64,000 nucleotides of DNA from Casuarius casuarius (lineage: Eukaryota > Chordata > Aves > Casuariiformes > Casuariidae). A program made the position numbers and the translations under genes. Under the pieces are notes generated by a model. The model had not been told where the DNA came from, did no database searches, and saw only the letters and a program-made list of their open reading frames with translations. Every line of letters starts with the position of its first letter. Position 1 is the stretch's first letter. This document shows, in pieces, positions 39,321 to 52,189 of the stretch. The stretch spans positions 8,914,252 through 8,978,251 of the forward strand of contig PTFA01000012.1 in the NCBI GenBank assembly GCA_003342895.1, read 5' to 3'.

Positions 39321-42300
39321 TGGTCGGCTGTGCGCAGGAAGACCTACAAATCATCACAGCTACATTTGGTGAAGGTCATTTGTCAGAAATATTAATTTTC
39401 CCTAGGGATTGTGCTGAAAAGAGCTTCACTTCAAAACTGCTAGAGGAGCGCCCGTTTGGTGACTGTGGTCTTCCTCCTTCCCAGCAGTCCCACCCTGTCC
39501 AATCTTCTGTTCCCAAGCCCAGAGATACTCCAGCTCCTATTTATGCCGCTTATCCTTACCCCTCACACTGCTCTTTTTTCTTTCAATCCCAACCTCTTCT
39601 GTTCAACCACTTGGAGCTTTAGAAAGGTTTGTATTATCACACTGCCAAGGAACAATTTATAATTGTGGCACTTAAACAACTAATTATCAGATTTTGACAT
39701 GTATATATTTTACAGAAGAGCTTTTTTATGAAAGAAAAGCTCTCAGCACTTAAGAGCAATATAGACAGCTGCATGAAATAACAGCTGGAAGCAACCACAT
39801 TAGTGCTAGTAAAGCAAGGGAGCTAATAACTCAAGAGTGCAAAGATTTACCCACTTTGGTCACTGATAACTGCGAGCGCGGATGTTACAGAGCTCTCTAG
39901 CACAGCCCGCAGCAACACAAGGCTGCCGAGTGGATAAGCAGAATGTGCAGATTATCACTTTCAATGTTTCGTCTAAGAAACGCCATCAGTAGTCTGAACT
40001 GGTAAAGTTTGGCTGCTTTATGCAGATACGGAATACGCAGCCCTAAAATCCCCGGCAGGAAGCCAAGACAGATCTGAGTATTTGGACACCCCCTTAATGT
40101 TCTATTACATATAAGCTATGTCCCTGGAAGACATCCAATAAGCTGTGCTGAAATGGAATAACACTTTTTTTCTTTTTGCTGATCCGGAATGTCTGTATCA
40201 TATACCAACACAGAAATACATAAACCAGCAAAGATATTAGTATGTGACTTAACAAGGTACTTGCACAAGACACTTGCTGATACACAGACTTCTTAAAGCA
40301 AAGATATGCAAAAGTAGGAACAGATTTTTCAGATTTTTTTTTTTTGTACTTCCTTTGGGCAAAAAAATAGTGTTCCCTATGGAATGAAAATCTCTTTTCT
40401 TCCACATCACCACAAGCTGCTGGCTGTTTCAACTGCTTTCAAAAGCAAGTGCCTGCGCAACTGTGAAAGAGGAACTGTTGTTAATGTGTTTTCTCTTGAA
40501 CAGTCATTAGAAAGTATGCATATATAACATTTTCAAAGCACGTAAGTACAGGATGTATTCCTGACCGAGAGAGGAATTAAAAATCAGTCAGGTCTTCAAT
40601 TACCCAGATCTCTAATCGCGAAAACATTATCTAGATGTAGCCACGTTGCCTAAATCTTTCCAAATCAATACTCTCTGTATCGAGTTATGGCTGCGTCCAC
40701 ACAGTGTAGGCTGAGCTCCCCATGGCATCCTAACTCACTTTAACAAGCCATCAATCAAAGGCAGATATTTAGAGGAAGCAAAACTGATTGGTTGCAGAGG
40801 GATTTCTGGACATTTTAACTGATACCCCCTGCAAATACATGAGAAGGATTTCAAACTCAGAAAAAATGGCCTGACAAAAGCTCTGACAGATATATAATGC
40901 CATGATAGAAATACTACACATTATGTCATATCTAATAACCCACTTGTGCCACATTACACAGCTGTTTTTGTTACACTGGGGTGCCAAGCACAGTCCCCTC
41001 TCTCTTCCCCTCTCCCTCACTCTAAATTAACAAAGAACAAAATTACAGCAGCAGCTTTGAGGACACCAACTCTATGCAGAAGGCAAGTCTCGCCCTACAC
41101 AGAAGTCACAAAGATGAGGTAAGCGATCTTCTTGAGAGGGAAAGGAAATTTTCAGTTGCTTTCCCAAACTCATTAAGAAAGGGCTCGATTCCCCCAGGTC
41201 TACCCAGAATAATTAACGGCAACAAACAGGGGGGGCTTTCGGCGTGCAGGTCAGCCGATGGGATTCGGCACAAAGGTTCTGTAAATTTCAGGCGGTATCG
41301 GCGCAGATGGCTGGAAGGAAGCAGCGGCTACGGGATGGATGCAGCCAGCACCATTAAGCAGTTCAGAATCTGTAAGGCTCCCACAGCCAATAAATTTTAT
41401 GGAAAAAGTCATAAAAGTCAGATGGCAAAAAAAATATATAGCGTAAAAGTTGCAAACTTCTAGACAGCTTGTAAAAAAGTGGTAATGCAGGAGGGAAATG
41501 GTAAACACACTAACAAGAGTTCATCAGTCTTAATAAATAGGACAGGGTCACACAGGTTTACTTCTGGAACCCATAAAGGTCCCTTAGTATCTAATTATTT
41601 CTGAAAAAAGTCTGAGGTTTTATTCCCTTCTATTCCTCAACAGATTAGCTTATTCTTCATTAGATACCATTTTAAAATGAAATATACTCCTTTTAAGAAG
41701 CCAAGGTTTGTTTCTTATTGACATGATACAATACTATGCACCATATGTTCTTCCAAGGGAGTATTCCTAAGCAACATTAAACATCACACCCTAACAGAAG
41801 TTACACAAAGTGTATTTCTTAGGAGAAGTACATAACAAAATCAGTGATGGCACTGGGCCATAAAGTAGCTCTGGATTTTGAAGAAAATGTCGGATTAAAA
41901 TCAACAGCTTTCACTTCTAAATTTCTACCTTACTAAAAACTACAAAAACATCTTTTTTTATCACATTGCCAGAAGAGAGAAAGACAGGACTGCACTGTCA
42001 CCTTTGCAAGGAGGCAATCATCCTCCTCACTAGGCAGATTTTTAGTTCATTGGGCCTGACATAAAACTGACAAGTGCTGCTTGTTCATGTCTTTGTGAAC
42101 AAAGATTTTATAGCGTTGCTCAAGTGGGTAACTTCAAAAACCAGAAGTAACAAACGCTACCTCTGCGACCAGCAAAAATAACGAACAAAGCACCTGTAAC
42201 TGCAGGGTACGTATGTAAGCGAATGCGTTGTAAGGGGTAATAAAAACAGCCCTTTGTTCTGGCTGTGGTGCTAATTAGAATCTGATTTGCCTACCTGAAA

Positions 42301-42409
42301 GCCTTAACTGAGCAGTACCCATGCCACCAAGATTTCCAGGCTGGATTCACTTTTTAGGAACTGATGCACTGACCTCAATAGCTGAAAAGCAAAAGGGCGA
42401 GCAGGGTAG

Positions 42410-42540
42410 GAGGTCTGAACACGCGCAGCGGCTGGTGTTCAGCGAGGTGCCTCGACGCTGTGGTGCCACTGCAAAGGCAGCCTGGCCACCGCGGCCGCCC
42501 CGGCGCCCTGCCTGGGAGCGTTATGAAGCAGGGAGCAACG
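42410..42540. other. Small CpG-rich islet
   Basis: It includes CACGCGCAGCGGC and CACCGCGGCCGCCCCGGCGCC. It lies 1.1 kb from the stronger island at 43550-43780, with a pure pyrimidine tract between them. Confidence 0.6.
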
Positions 42541-42561
42541 CAGTAATTCATTCCCAGAGTG

Positions 42562-42608
42562 TCTTCTCCTTCCTCCCTTCCTTTCCCTCTTTCCTTTTTT
42601 CCCTTTCC
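42562..42608 (+). repeat. 47-nt pure pyrimidine tract
   Basis: Positions 42562-42608 contain only C and T on the plus strand (purine-only on the sense strand of EFNA5). Such homopurine-homopyrimidine tracts can adopt triplex structures when they have mirror symmetry, but the symmetry here is imperfect. Confidence 0.85.
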
Positions 42609-42887
42609 AAACCCATTGCTTCGCTGTTTTGAGCTACAAAACTGTATTTGGTGGGAGTGTACCTCGGAAATTCAATCTGAAACACAGCAGATGATTACCA
42701 CCTAAGACGTAACATTTGCAAAAGATTTATGTTCATTAAAAACATAACAAAACAAACTAGACAGACAGACATCTTTTCATAAGCAATAATGTAAATACCA
42801 ACGACTCCCAAGTTCTGCACTGGGTACACAGCACAGACTGTCTCGTGTGTCCCAGAGAGAGCACCAAGCATCAGGAAACCCAGAGGG

Positions 42888-42920
42888 AAAAAAAAATAAA
42901 AAAAAATTAAAAAAAAAAAT
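42888..42920 (+). repeat. A-rich low-complexity tract
   Basis: It is a string of A broken by isolated T, followed by TCAAACC. No retroposon body is recognised. Confidence 0.75.
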
Positions 42921-43549
42921 CAAACCTCATCCTCTCTTCACCTCAAGGAGGTAACTGATGTAGCCTCGGCTAAATGATGCATCTACTATGTCCTTATTAC
43001 GTTATCTCAGTTACATAGCCAGTGCCCCTCAGATATTACTTAACCCCCCTTGGGCTATTGTCTAAATTGAAATGTTGCATTTCAGTACTATTAAAAATAC
43101 AACCCGAAGTCATAATGGGATTTTTCGCTCATTTTTTCTAGGAAAAACTATGCTTGTACCTGTGCAGGAAGCCCCAAGCCCATCTCTTTCCTATCTGATA
43201 TGGAAGTCTATGCAGGAGTCCATATGGTCATATTCCACGTACAACTATAAAAGGAGTAATTTGTATCATCGTACTTTTGTAGATCAGCAAAATCCTGTGT
43301 GTTTTGCCCAGTACTACAAAATAGTAATAATGCATAATACTGGACACATCTGATCAAGTTTTGGGGTATTTTAGAAGAAAAAGAACAGTTTCTCAAACTA
43401 AATATAATTTATCAAGTTACAGCTATCAAATTATAATGATAAATAACCACATTTTTCTGGCTTCCTAAAGGAAACCCACTCCAGTACGTTAACGACTGCG
43501 CGTCCTACAGGCCACCTCCAACATTTGCACAACTTGGCACGTCACCCAG

Positions 43550-43780
43550 TAAGTGCGTCAAGTTACAGAGAACGAGAGAAACCCCAAAGCGGCAGAACCG
43601 CTTTGGCTGCCAAACACCTGCCGCGGCCGCGCTCCCCCCGCAGCCAGCCTCCCGCGGCTGCCGCAGCCTCCCCCGCGCTGGTTAACGCCGCGCCGCGGCG
43701 GGCATCCCGCGGGGCCTCGTCGTGACATCGCTTGTGCAGCGCAGCCGGCGACGACAGAAAACGAAGCTGGTATTTTTACA
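43550..43780. promoter_or_regulatory. CpG island inside EFNA5 intron 1
   Basis: About 230 bp hold roughly 30 CpG by hand count, including CCGCGGCCGCGC, CGCCGCGCCGCGGCGG and CCCGCGGGGCC. This is the densest such stretch in the window. I looked for ephrin-A5 exon 1 on the minus strand and found neither its signal peptide nor the WNSSNPR end. It may be an unannotated alternative or antisense promoter, or an unmethylated enhancer. No TATA box or initiator is convincing. Confidence 0.5.
43584..43606. repeat. Hairpin, 9-bp arms, 5-nt loop
   Basis: CCAAAGCGG, then CAGAA, then CCGCTTTGG form an exact stem-loop at the edge of the CpG island. No T-run follows it, and a bacterial-type terminator would have no meaning in this setting. 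Confidence 0.9.
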
Positions 43781-46700
43781 AGGGTATTAGAAGAAGGGCC
43801 TCCCATATCGGGCTTAAGATGACAAAATGTCAGCTTCAATCATCTGACAGGCTTTGGTCTCCCTCTGTAACCTCTTTCTTTTTGGCTGCTCTTTTTTTAT
43901 ATACACATATGACACTAACAGAAAAATAAATTGAAAAGAGCACTGAGGCAGAGTGTATTTCACGCACTGGTGCCAATGTTTCATATCTCATGAACCTCGG
44001 GAAAACAATTCGTCGAACTAATTAGTTTACAGTGTTTAAGCAGCTTGTTTCCCGTCTTTAATCTTCTTTATGTAATACTGCGAACAAAGCCATATTATCT
44101 TCTGATTTTTTCGTATACAGTTTAACAAATATAATCTTTTTCTTCTGGAGATTACTTCATTTAGACAAACTACCCTACCCCTCCTTATTTTTTCTTCTCA
44201 GGGAGAATGATATAAACAGCACCAATTCATTTCTTCTTGAAAGATCTTCAAGATTAAGCTAGTTTTTCTTCTCTTGTAAACCTAAAAACTAGACGATAAA
44301 CTAAATCCAGTTTGTTTAATTTCTATTTCTCATTTTTAGCTAGGTCTCAGCATGCAGCTTTGTTTTCCCTTCTCTGAAAATAAAAGGGCCACTTCTTTCC
44401 CTCGTGGGTCCTAGTAACCAAAGAACATCTTTCACTTACAATCTCTGTTCAACTTGCTCTACAAAGTAACGGGAAAAACTAATAATAACTAGTTAAAAAT
44501 AAACCAAGCAAACATACAAATCTGACACAGGCTTATCTTTTTACTTCCATCAGCAAACCAACCAAGCCAACAGCCCCCACGTGGAAGCCTGGAAGTGTCT
44601 CAGTTTCCCAGTTCCCTTGGCGGTCCCCGCCGCGCTGAGCAGCGCAGGGAGCACCCCGCCACAACAGCCGAGCACCAGCTCTGCCCTTTTCACCCAGGGA
44701 TCCAAAACCACCTGTACCAAAGGTAAGTCCTCCAAAGAGCTTGATCCAGTAGGCACACTGTAAAACCACCTGAAGGAGGGCAAGATGTTACGGTCTCCAC
44801 CTGGTCCTTCTGCCTCTCCCTCTTCCCGTGCCATAAGCAAAATGGGCAAAACAGACCCGCATGTGTGCCGAACCGTCCCTGTGTCAAGGCAGGCAGGCTA
44901 ACTCCAGCCAGCACTGAAGGTGGGTTAAGTAAACCTATATTGAAAGAGATCAGATTTGCCCAGGCAGCTTGTTAGATTTTCAAGTCAAAACATATGCTCA
45001 AGGGTATTAACTGACAGCTGGGGACAGCAGCTTGTTAAGGGACTCCAGCTAGGGTCCCTGTCTTTTATGGCAACACGTACAGACAAGATTGGGCTCTTCC
45101 TGAAACACAGTCGTAGCTACTTTCTTCTTAAAGTATGGGATGGGAAAGACTGTAATACCTTTTTATACACTAGTCTAGTGGTATAATCCACCAGGAATAA
45201 TCCTTGTCTTCGGTATTATTTCTGGTTTTATCCAAAGGCTGTTTGATGTAAACTGCACAAATTGTTCTGGAAACAAGGAACAGAACACAGGAGTTTATGC
45301 TCCGAGCGGGACATCCTAGCCACCAGGTAATGGGGGGAATCCCTTACCTCTCTATTCAGGGCTATTACTTCTAAGAAAGATATCAGGTGTCTCAGTGTTT
45401 AACTGAGAAGTGCCTGAGCCTTTTCCTTGATATCTCTCTCCTGATGAGGCTTCACTTGTGAATAGTGATCAAGTACTCAGCTTGGACATTTATTAGCCTA
45501 TCTCATGCACATCGCTAAAGAAAGCCCATGCTGTCAGCATTATTTTCCTTTCTGATCCTTTGCTTGCTTTAGACCTGTTTACTGTCCCCACCATGCTGAT
45601 TTACATTAAAGTTCATTTTGTCCTTACTTGTCAAACAGATCATTGTAATCTCAGCTAGTGCAGAACAGGTAGCACCGCTGTGACTTTGCGGCCCCAGAAC
45701 ACCAACACGAGCTCTCTCCTGTGGTGCTCAGGGGACTTCTCCAGTCTCCCCCAAGGTTAATGCCTGTAACTCCTCTGAGAGCTAGCAGGTACGCAGGCTG
45801 TTTAACTGAAGATGCCTGAAGTCTTACAGCGACTCAGGGATTTTTGTAGTGTCTGCAGACAGCTTGCATATTTCTGAATGCGTGAAAGGTTACAGGATAA
45901 AACTTCGTAAAGGAGTGAAAAGTGTGAAAAATATTAACATAGTGTTAACTTTCATTAACCTTCAATTTACATCCTAAACTGCTGTATTAAAACTTTACGG
46001 ATTGAAGTTTTGCTTAAAAATACATTCTCTTTAAGAATACATGCAGTCCCAGAGCTGTCTAATGTTAAACATACACACGCTTTCCTATTCAACGCAGACT
46101 TGTACTAGTAAACAGACCAGGAAAATGGAAAATTAGAAATGACAAAGCTGTATAAACACATGAATCTTTAACCTTTTATTCACAAGACAATTCTGCATGC
46201 TTCTCAATTTCTGTCCTCATTTTATGGATTTGTTTTAGACTGGTTTAATAAAGTTTGGGGAGGAATGGAGAACGTCTGATTTTCCCCACTTCCTTTCTCT
46301 CATAAAAGTCAAAAAGTATATATATTTTTCAACTTTTTCTAATACTTAGTAATGTTTGAAGTAAAACTGCTTCTGTTCTTGATATAACCATCAATGTATT
46401 CCAAGATCCTACACAATGTTTTAACTGTTAGTTCACAAGTAAATGGAAGAGTTTTCTCCCCAGAAAGTTTTCTTTCCTTCTTTGTAGTGCCTAAAGGATA
46501 TGCATATCCATCAGATCTCATGAAGCTTATTCAGAACAGATACATTACTTTTGTGTTGGACCAACCTGCTAGTCCGTCTTTGGGGTGTTACACTACAATA
46601 ACTCATTTTTTCCATCTCCATGAAGTAGCAGGATGATCAGCGTCATTTGTTGTTTAAAAGCAACCTTGGTAACGAAAGCATTTGTGACCCATGAGAGGTG

Positions 46701-47669
46701 CTGAAACATGCAAGGTTTAGATGCTTGCAATACTTATCAGAATGAACTGCATCAGCTAACACTGGAAAAGACCAGTTTGACAAGGCTTTTTTTTTTTTTC
46801 TGGTCAGCAGGAAAATTCATTTTCCAGCAGAAAAGTCAAGTCTTCATAGGCTCATCTTCAGAGATGAGTCTTTTAGCTTGTTGCTTTGTGAATTTTCCTA
46901 ACCTATTAGCATGATTGACAAAAGATTATGAAGTGCCACATTTAAATGCATTCATGTGGATGAAATAGTCTTATACGATGTTTCATGTTTTGTTTTATTT
47001 CTCATCTTCATCTTGTCACATTCCTGAGAAGTTTTGTATTCAAGAGTAAATAGCTATATAATTTCCAGTGGCTAGAAAACATGTATGCAAACCTGGAAGA
47101 CCTAGCATGTTCTTCCTTCTCTTCACTTAAAGACCATGAACTTCTCACCAACTTGCCACGTGACAGAAATCTATCAAACGTTTGTTCCTACTAAATGCAG
47201 CTCCTCAACCTACCTACTCTGTGAGTGTTCCCAAAAAACACTCAATAAATATCTGGCTCACTTCCATGCTTTCTTCTCTCTAGCCAAAGCCTGGCTAGAT
47301 TCCAGGTGTGTGATCTCTCACTATCTTCTCTTGGAGTTTTTTTCCACCTTCTGTTTTTTTTCAAAGCACAAATCGTACACCTGGTGACTGCTTACTCTGG
47401 CTGCACTTGCTATCATAGTTCATAAACTATAGTGTGTGCACTCCACCTGCAACTCTCCCAGGCCAGCAGTCATTAGAAAGAGCAGGCACTGTTAACACTT
47501 CCTCACTTGCTTGACAGTGGTCTGGTTCAAGACTGATGCTGCTAAGAATTACTAACAAAGACCTGGTAATAAAGGCTAAGCCTGAAAATTATATTCCAAA
47601 AACAAGCATTATTATAAGAGATGTATCCACTCATAGCTGTTTTATTTATTCTTATCCAATGCACAGTGT

Positions 47670-47713
47670 TGGGAAATACAACATAAATGGATGGGAAATA
47701 CAACATAAATGGA
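47670..47713. repeat. Two-copy 22-bp tandem duplication
   Basis: A 22-bp unit beginning TGGGAAATACAACATAAATG occurs twice without mismatch (47670-47691 and 47692-47713). Confidence 0.95.
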
Positions 47714-50300
47714 ATGATGTACAGCACAATTACCAGTAGGAGAGACTTCAGCCTCTGTTACACTTGAAAAATCAGCTTTTCAAAAAAACAAAACAAAACA
47801 AAACCCCACAAACTCTGTACTACAGATGTTGTGTAATAGCTGCTTTTTCCCAAGGGAATTCTCACTCTCTCTCCACACACAGGCACACAAACACCTCCGC
47901 CTGAAAGGGCACATGGTACAAGCACTGCTTGCCCTTCACTGGAGCAAGCCTCCCCTGGGCACCACGGGAACATTGCACTCAGCACATCAGCAGGAGAGGC
48001 TCCTGCCAAGGATTTTGGGTCTCAATGAGTTCTTATGTAACTGAAGTTTTAGCATACATCAGTAAATCCCCAGTCGCTAGTTGCACAGGCAGCTAAACCC
48101 AGATCCTCAGGTACATTATTAAAAAAAAAGGGGGGGGGGAGAGTAATTGAGAAATAACTGAGAAAGGGTGCAAGGAACTGTTTCTTGTCCTCTCCTGCTG
48201 CAGCTTTATCACAAGCAATGCCACTGGGGTTTGCGCTCTGTGTTTATAGGCATCCGACTGTTCATTACTAATCAACTTGGTTCACAACAAGTATTAGTCA
48301 AAGGTGTTTGCTGAACACTAATAAGAATGTCTCACTCATAAGAGTCTTTGGTTTACTGCGATGTTGCAGTCTGTCTACAAGAAAAAAAAATAAATGTAAC
48401 GCACTTTCTCCAAAGAATTAGGGAAGTAAAAAGCGTTGCAAGAGATTTTAAAATAAAGTTATTTAATCTGAATTTTCAAATTAAACTTCCTGTCTACTAG
48501 TGTTTGTAACCTAGCTATTACAGCCTCATTTCAGCTTTTTACTTCATGTTTGAAAACCATTTGCTTTGTATTAATAGAAGAACAGCAATCCTACAACAAT
48601 GCTTGTTTCTTCACAGGTACATTTTCATCTTTAAAAACATTATCAAATCCATCCCATCTGCATTTTCAATAAAGCACCTTTTCCACTGTGTCCCTTTGTT
48701 GAAAAACATTATCATAGAGAAAAAATGCAGGACTTTATTCACATGTGTAAGGGTTTTTAGCTCCAAAGCTCACTTCAACTTTGCTTCTCCAGAGCAGAGA
48801 GCCTAAAAGACAGTAAATTAGACTAATTATGCTGATGTGAATTGTATTTGTGGCTGAGTTGATGCTCTGAGATTTTACACACTATTCCAAGTAAGTAATG
48901 TCTCGTACTCTTCCTGTCTTTGTAGGAAGGCATCTGTTAGTTCATAACCCCACTACTGGTTAATGTAGGATTTAATGGATGAACCTGACCACTTTTACCA
49001 ACTCATGTTGTAATTACTGTAGCTAAAAAGATACTGTAGGTCTCAGGAATAGAGGAAACGTAAGCTAAAATGTTAAGATATATAAAGAAGATTTCTCTAA
49101 AAGGATACTAACCAATTACGTGTCAAACATCCTCATATTTGTATTCATGTGAACAAGAACACACTCTTAAAAATATTTAAGATCTACATGAATGCAAACA
49201 GAGATTTAGCATCTTCTTTACTTGAAATGACTGATAGTATAAATTTAACAAGTCTATTGCAGTAACATGGGAAAATTTTGCTGTAGTTCCTTATTTAGCC
49301 AGTAAGTCACAAGAACACTCATATACATAATGACTGTTAGTTATGGCTTTGGTTAATGATACCAATGATCAGAAATGGTATTTCTACCTTAATAATCTAT
49401 GAGGTAAACCTCATATTAATGAAATACATATTTAGATTTGGATGCACTTTTAGTGTTTGCTTGCCTTAAAAACCCTCTTTTTCTCATAAAAGTGAATGTC
49501 AAATATATTTTGTAAATTTAACTAGGTTAACTAAACTGATTTATGAGAGCAGGCACCCTGAAAGTTGCTAATTCAGTATATAAGTATTTAATCAGAAAAT
49601 TTTTCAAGTAATCATTTTGCAAATTTATTTCATAATACGTAAACTGTACCAACTGTAGACTTTTCTCCAATATTTTTCCTTCTTTCTTAAGCACAATCAA
49701 AACAAACAAACCGAACAACCTAAATCTCTTCGTATATGAACGTGCTGCTTCCTTGTTAACGTAGATCCTTTTGATTTACTGGAGTACTCTCATCTTTCAC
49801 CTTCTTTACATCACAATACGAATTGGAGCAATTCAGCTTGACTCCAATATTGTGTCTCTCTCTTAGCATTTCACATGATTGAATTTGAACCATGTCTCAT
49901 ACATGACAGAGAGCTGACAAAGAATTTCATTTTTTTAAAAGCACCTAATACGGATGTTCTGCTTGGAAATGAAATTGGGTTCTACATATTCTTAGAGTAA
50001 GTTACCTTTCCAATTATCTAGACTATCTGACTCAAAGATAATCTAAAGGTGCAAAAAAATATTTTGGCTTAGTATATGAGTCAGCTTTAAAGTAGCTTTG
50101 CAAAATTCCAGTTTTTGTCTTTTTGTGGGTTTTTCTATGTCTTTGAGCAGCACACATACTGAAAAGGTATTTCTTCTAGAAGTCAGTCCTGTATTTAGAA
50201 GGGAAAAGGTGATGTTACATCTCAGCCATCATCAGTAGCAAGAAACAACTGGGCAAATGAAACTTTAGCCATCGAAACACCTGCACATTTTTACCATTTT

Positions 50301-50331
50301 TGCTGTCAAAGCACAGGTGCATTTGACAGCA
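50301..50331. repeat. Compact near-palindrome with paired TGACAG motifs
   Basis: TGCTGTCAAA at 50301-50310 and TTTGACAGCA at 50322-50331 are exact reverse complements. The 11-nt centre, GCACAGGTGCA, is itself nearly palindromic (GCAC..GTGC). The outer arms each hold a TGACAG, the MEIS/TGIF half-site, and the centre holds a CAGGTG E-box. A second CACCTG lies about 20 bp to the left. Confidence 0.85.
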
Positions 50332-50359
50332 GAAACTGTCTCTGAAATGAATTAAAAAA

Positions 50360-50360
50360 N
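50360..50360. other. Undetermined base (N)
   Basis: This is the only ambiguous base in the window, next to a run of A. It suggests a consensus or polishing uncertainty in a homopolymer and not a scaffold gap. Confidence 0.95.
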
Positions 50361-52158
50361 CAACTTTGTTAACTTTGATAAATGACAAAAAAATTCAGCT
50401 CTTCTCCGTTCTTGGGCTGTGTTTGCAAAACTAACGGAGGGGAGAGGAGAAGCCCTTAAGTGGACTGCAATAGCAGAGATGATGTGTTTTTCTTTCTAAT
50501 TGCAGCTGTGCTTCTTAAACAAGCACAACTTACAAAACTATGTGAAGAGGCAACAAGAGAGATGAAATATGGTAAAGAAGCAGCCACCACATGTAAAATG
50601 GTGGGTGATAAGACCCAGCTGGTCAGCTGGCTCTTACAAATCTGTAGCGTCTTTCCAGAACCTAACACGACTACTCCAACAGCTCTGCAAAAGAAAAAGT
50701 ATCTCAACTCTAACAGAGGTACGGAGTTCTCCATGTGGTAAATTAATAAATTACCTGCTTGCTAATTACATCCTTCCACCACTCATCATCCCAAGTACCT
50801 ACCACGAGCATCATCTCCTCGTGTGAAAAAGGAAGATTACATGATCACTATAATCATTATTTTCCAACAACAGCAACAAAAAAGCTAGGTAAGTACTCTT
50901 ATTTGAAACCACCGATGTGCAGAGAATCATAATTAATCTTCATGTAGCACTGCAAGTTCTCCTTAACTGTTCGAGTGTCATCATAAGCGCAGGTCCAAAA
51001 CAGGAACCTCTTGGCTTTGCTCAATGACTCTCTCATATGCTTCTTCTCTGAGACAGGGCTCTGATCTGAGAACAGGGACATGAACAACATGAACCAAATG
51101 CAAATCGGAGCAAGAGCAGGGCAGGTCCCAATGTCTTGCCCTGAGTGGTGAAAAGGGTTAATCTTAAGTAGCTGTTTAGTGGACTGCTAGAAATGAGGAC
51201 AACCATGGAGACAAAGAGCAAAGAAAGGAAAGGGCCAGAGATCAGGGAAAGACAAACATATTTCAATCTGTATTTGCCCTCGCTTGCAACTGTTACTTTT
51301 ATTCATTTGTTTACTACAGACAGAGTAATTTTGTTTTAATCTTTTACAATAAAATGCTCTTTAGTAAACTGATAAAGGCCAATAAAAGCTCTGTTTCCTC
51401 CCCCTCTCTTCTCCTTGAAGGTCTACTTTATCTACAGAACTGTTATCTGAAGTGAATTACTGATAAGAAAAATTAAAGGGCTCGGCGGCAGAATGTGTGA
51501 AGTAGCTGGAGCCCCAATTCCCACCCCTCCTTTTTGGCTCCCTAAACCAACCCCTTCTGAGCATCAATCACAGTCAAGCTTGGAAACCACAGTGGGGGGG
51601 GAGAGAGGGGGAGACCGCGACACATTTGCGTATGTTTCTCTGATTTCAACCACTGCTGCTTTTCTTCGCAGATTCGTTAAAACCTTCTGAAACAGAAAAG
51701 TCCCCCAAAAGTCCAAGCTTGTTTTGGATCAGCTCAGGAAAACCTCTACAAAGAGCATCTCTTTGGAAAGACAGCATACTGGTATAAAAGGACAGATATT
51801 TATCCAGAAAGATTGTTACAGACTAATCTACCCAAGAAACTTAAGTGATAATACTACACGGATATAATTATAGAACTATGGTTATATTGCAAGAAATTCC
51901 TGTACACATAGATCTTCAGAATAGAAGTGCATGAATATTTTGGGGTTTTTTTTTCTGGTATGCCCTATACTGCTTCTAGAACAACATAAGCTAAAAGAGC
52001 AACAAAATTAATCTGTTTTATCCTGTAATAAGAATGTGCCTTGGTGAGTCAAGACTCTAGTCGCACTTACAGCCGAGCCAAGAGATTGGAATGCGTGAAT
52101 CCTCACAAACTCCACTGCAAAGTCAACTGCGTTATCTTGAATGGGCTAAATTCGGGGC

Positions 52159-52186
<28 letters not shown>
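52159..52186 (+). repeat. Mononucleotide run, 28 G
   Basis: Twenty-eight consecutive G are preceded by CGGGGC and followed by TTACAGC. It is a strong quadruplex former and highly mutable. The length in the assembly is probably not exact. Confidence 0.95.

Positions 52187-52189
<3 letters not shown>

Larger units (their letters stand above)
31131..43500 (-). other. EFNA5: EFNA5 intron 1, 31.1-43.5 kb
   Basis: No exon is recognised. Contents are A-rich runs at 31168-31195 and 31412-31428, a short CA run at 34088-34101, a 12-bp-period repeat at 35201-35240, a GC-richer patch at 39000-39320 with a CTCF-like core, 12 consecutive T at 40334-40345, a CpG-containing patch at 41215-41360, a CpG islet at 42410-42540, a 47-nt pure pyrimidine tract at 42562-42608 and an A-rich tract near 42888-42920. 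Open frames of 110-135 codons at 32162-32569, 33837-34235 and 36176-36550 have no recognisable product. Confidence 0.85.

Noticed and set aside
41560..41580. 'cataaaggtccctt' as a CR1 3' end
   Set aside because: The following CR1 text (ccaacc ... attctatgattctatg octamers) is absent, so the short match is likely chance.
43558..43839. CpG island as EFNA5 exon 1
   Set aside because: The minus-strand frame is Arg/Gly-rich with no signal peptide and no WNSSNPR end. The same check was negative for the islet at 59827-60257.
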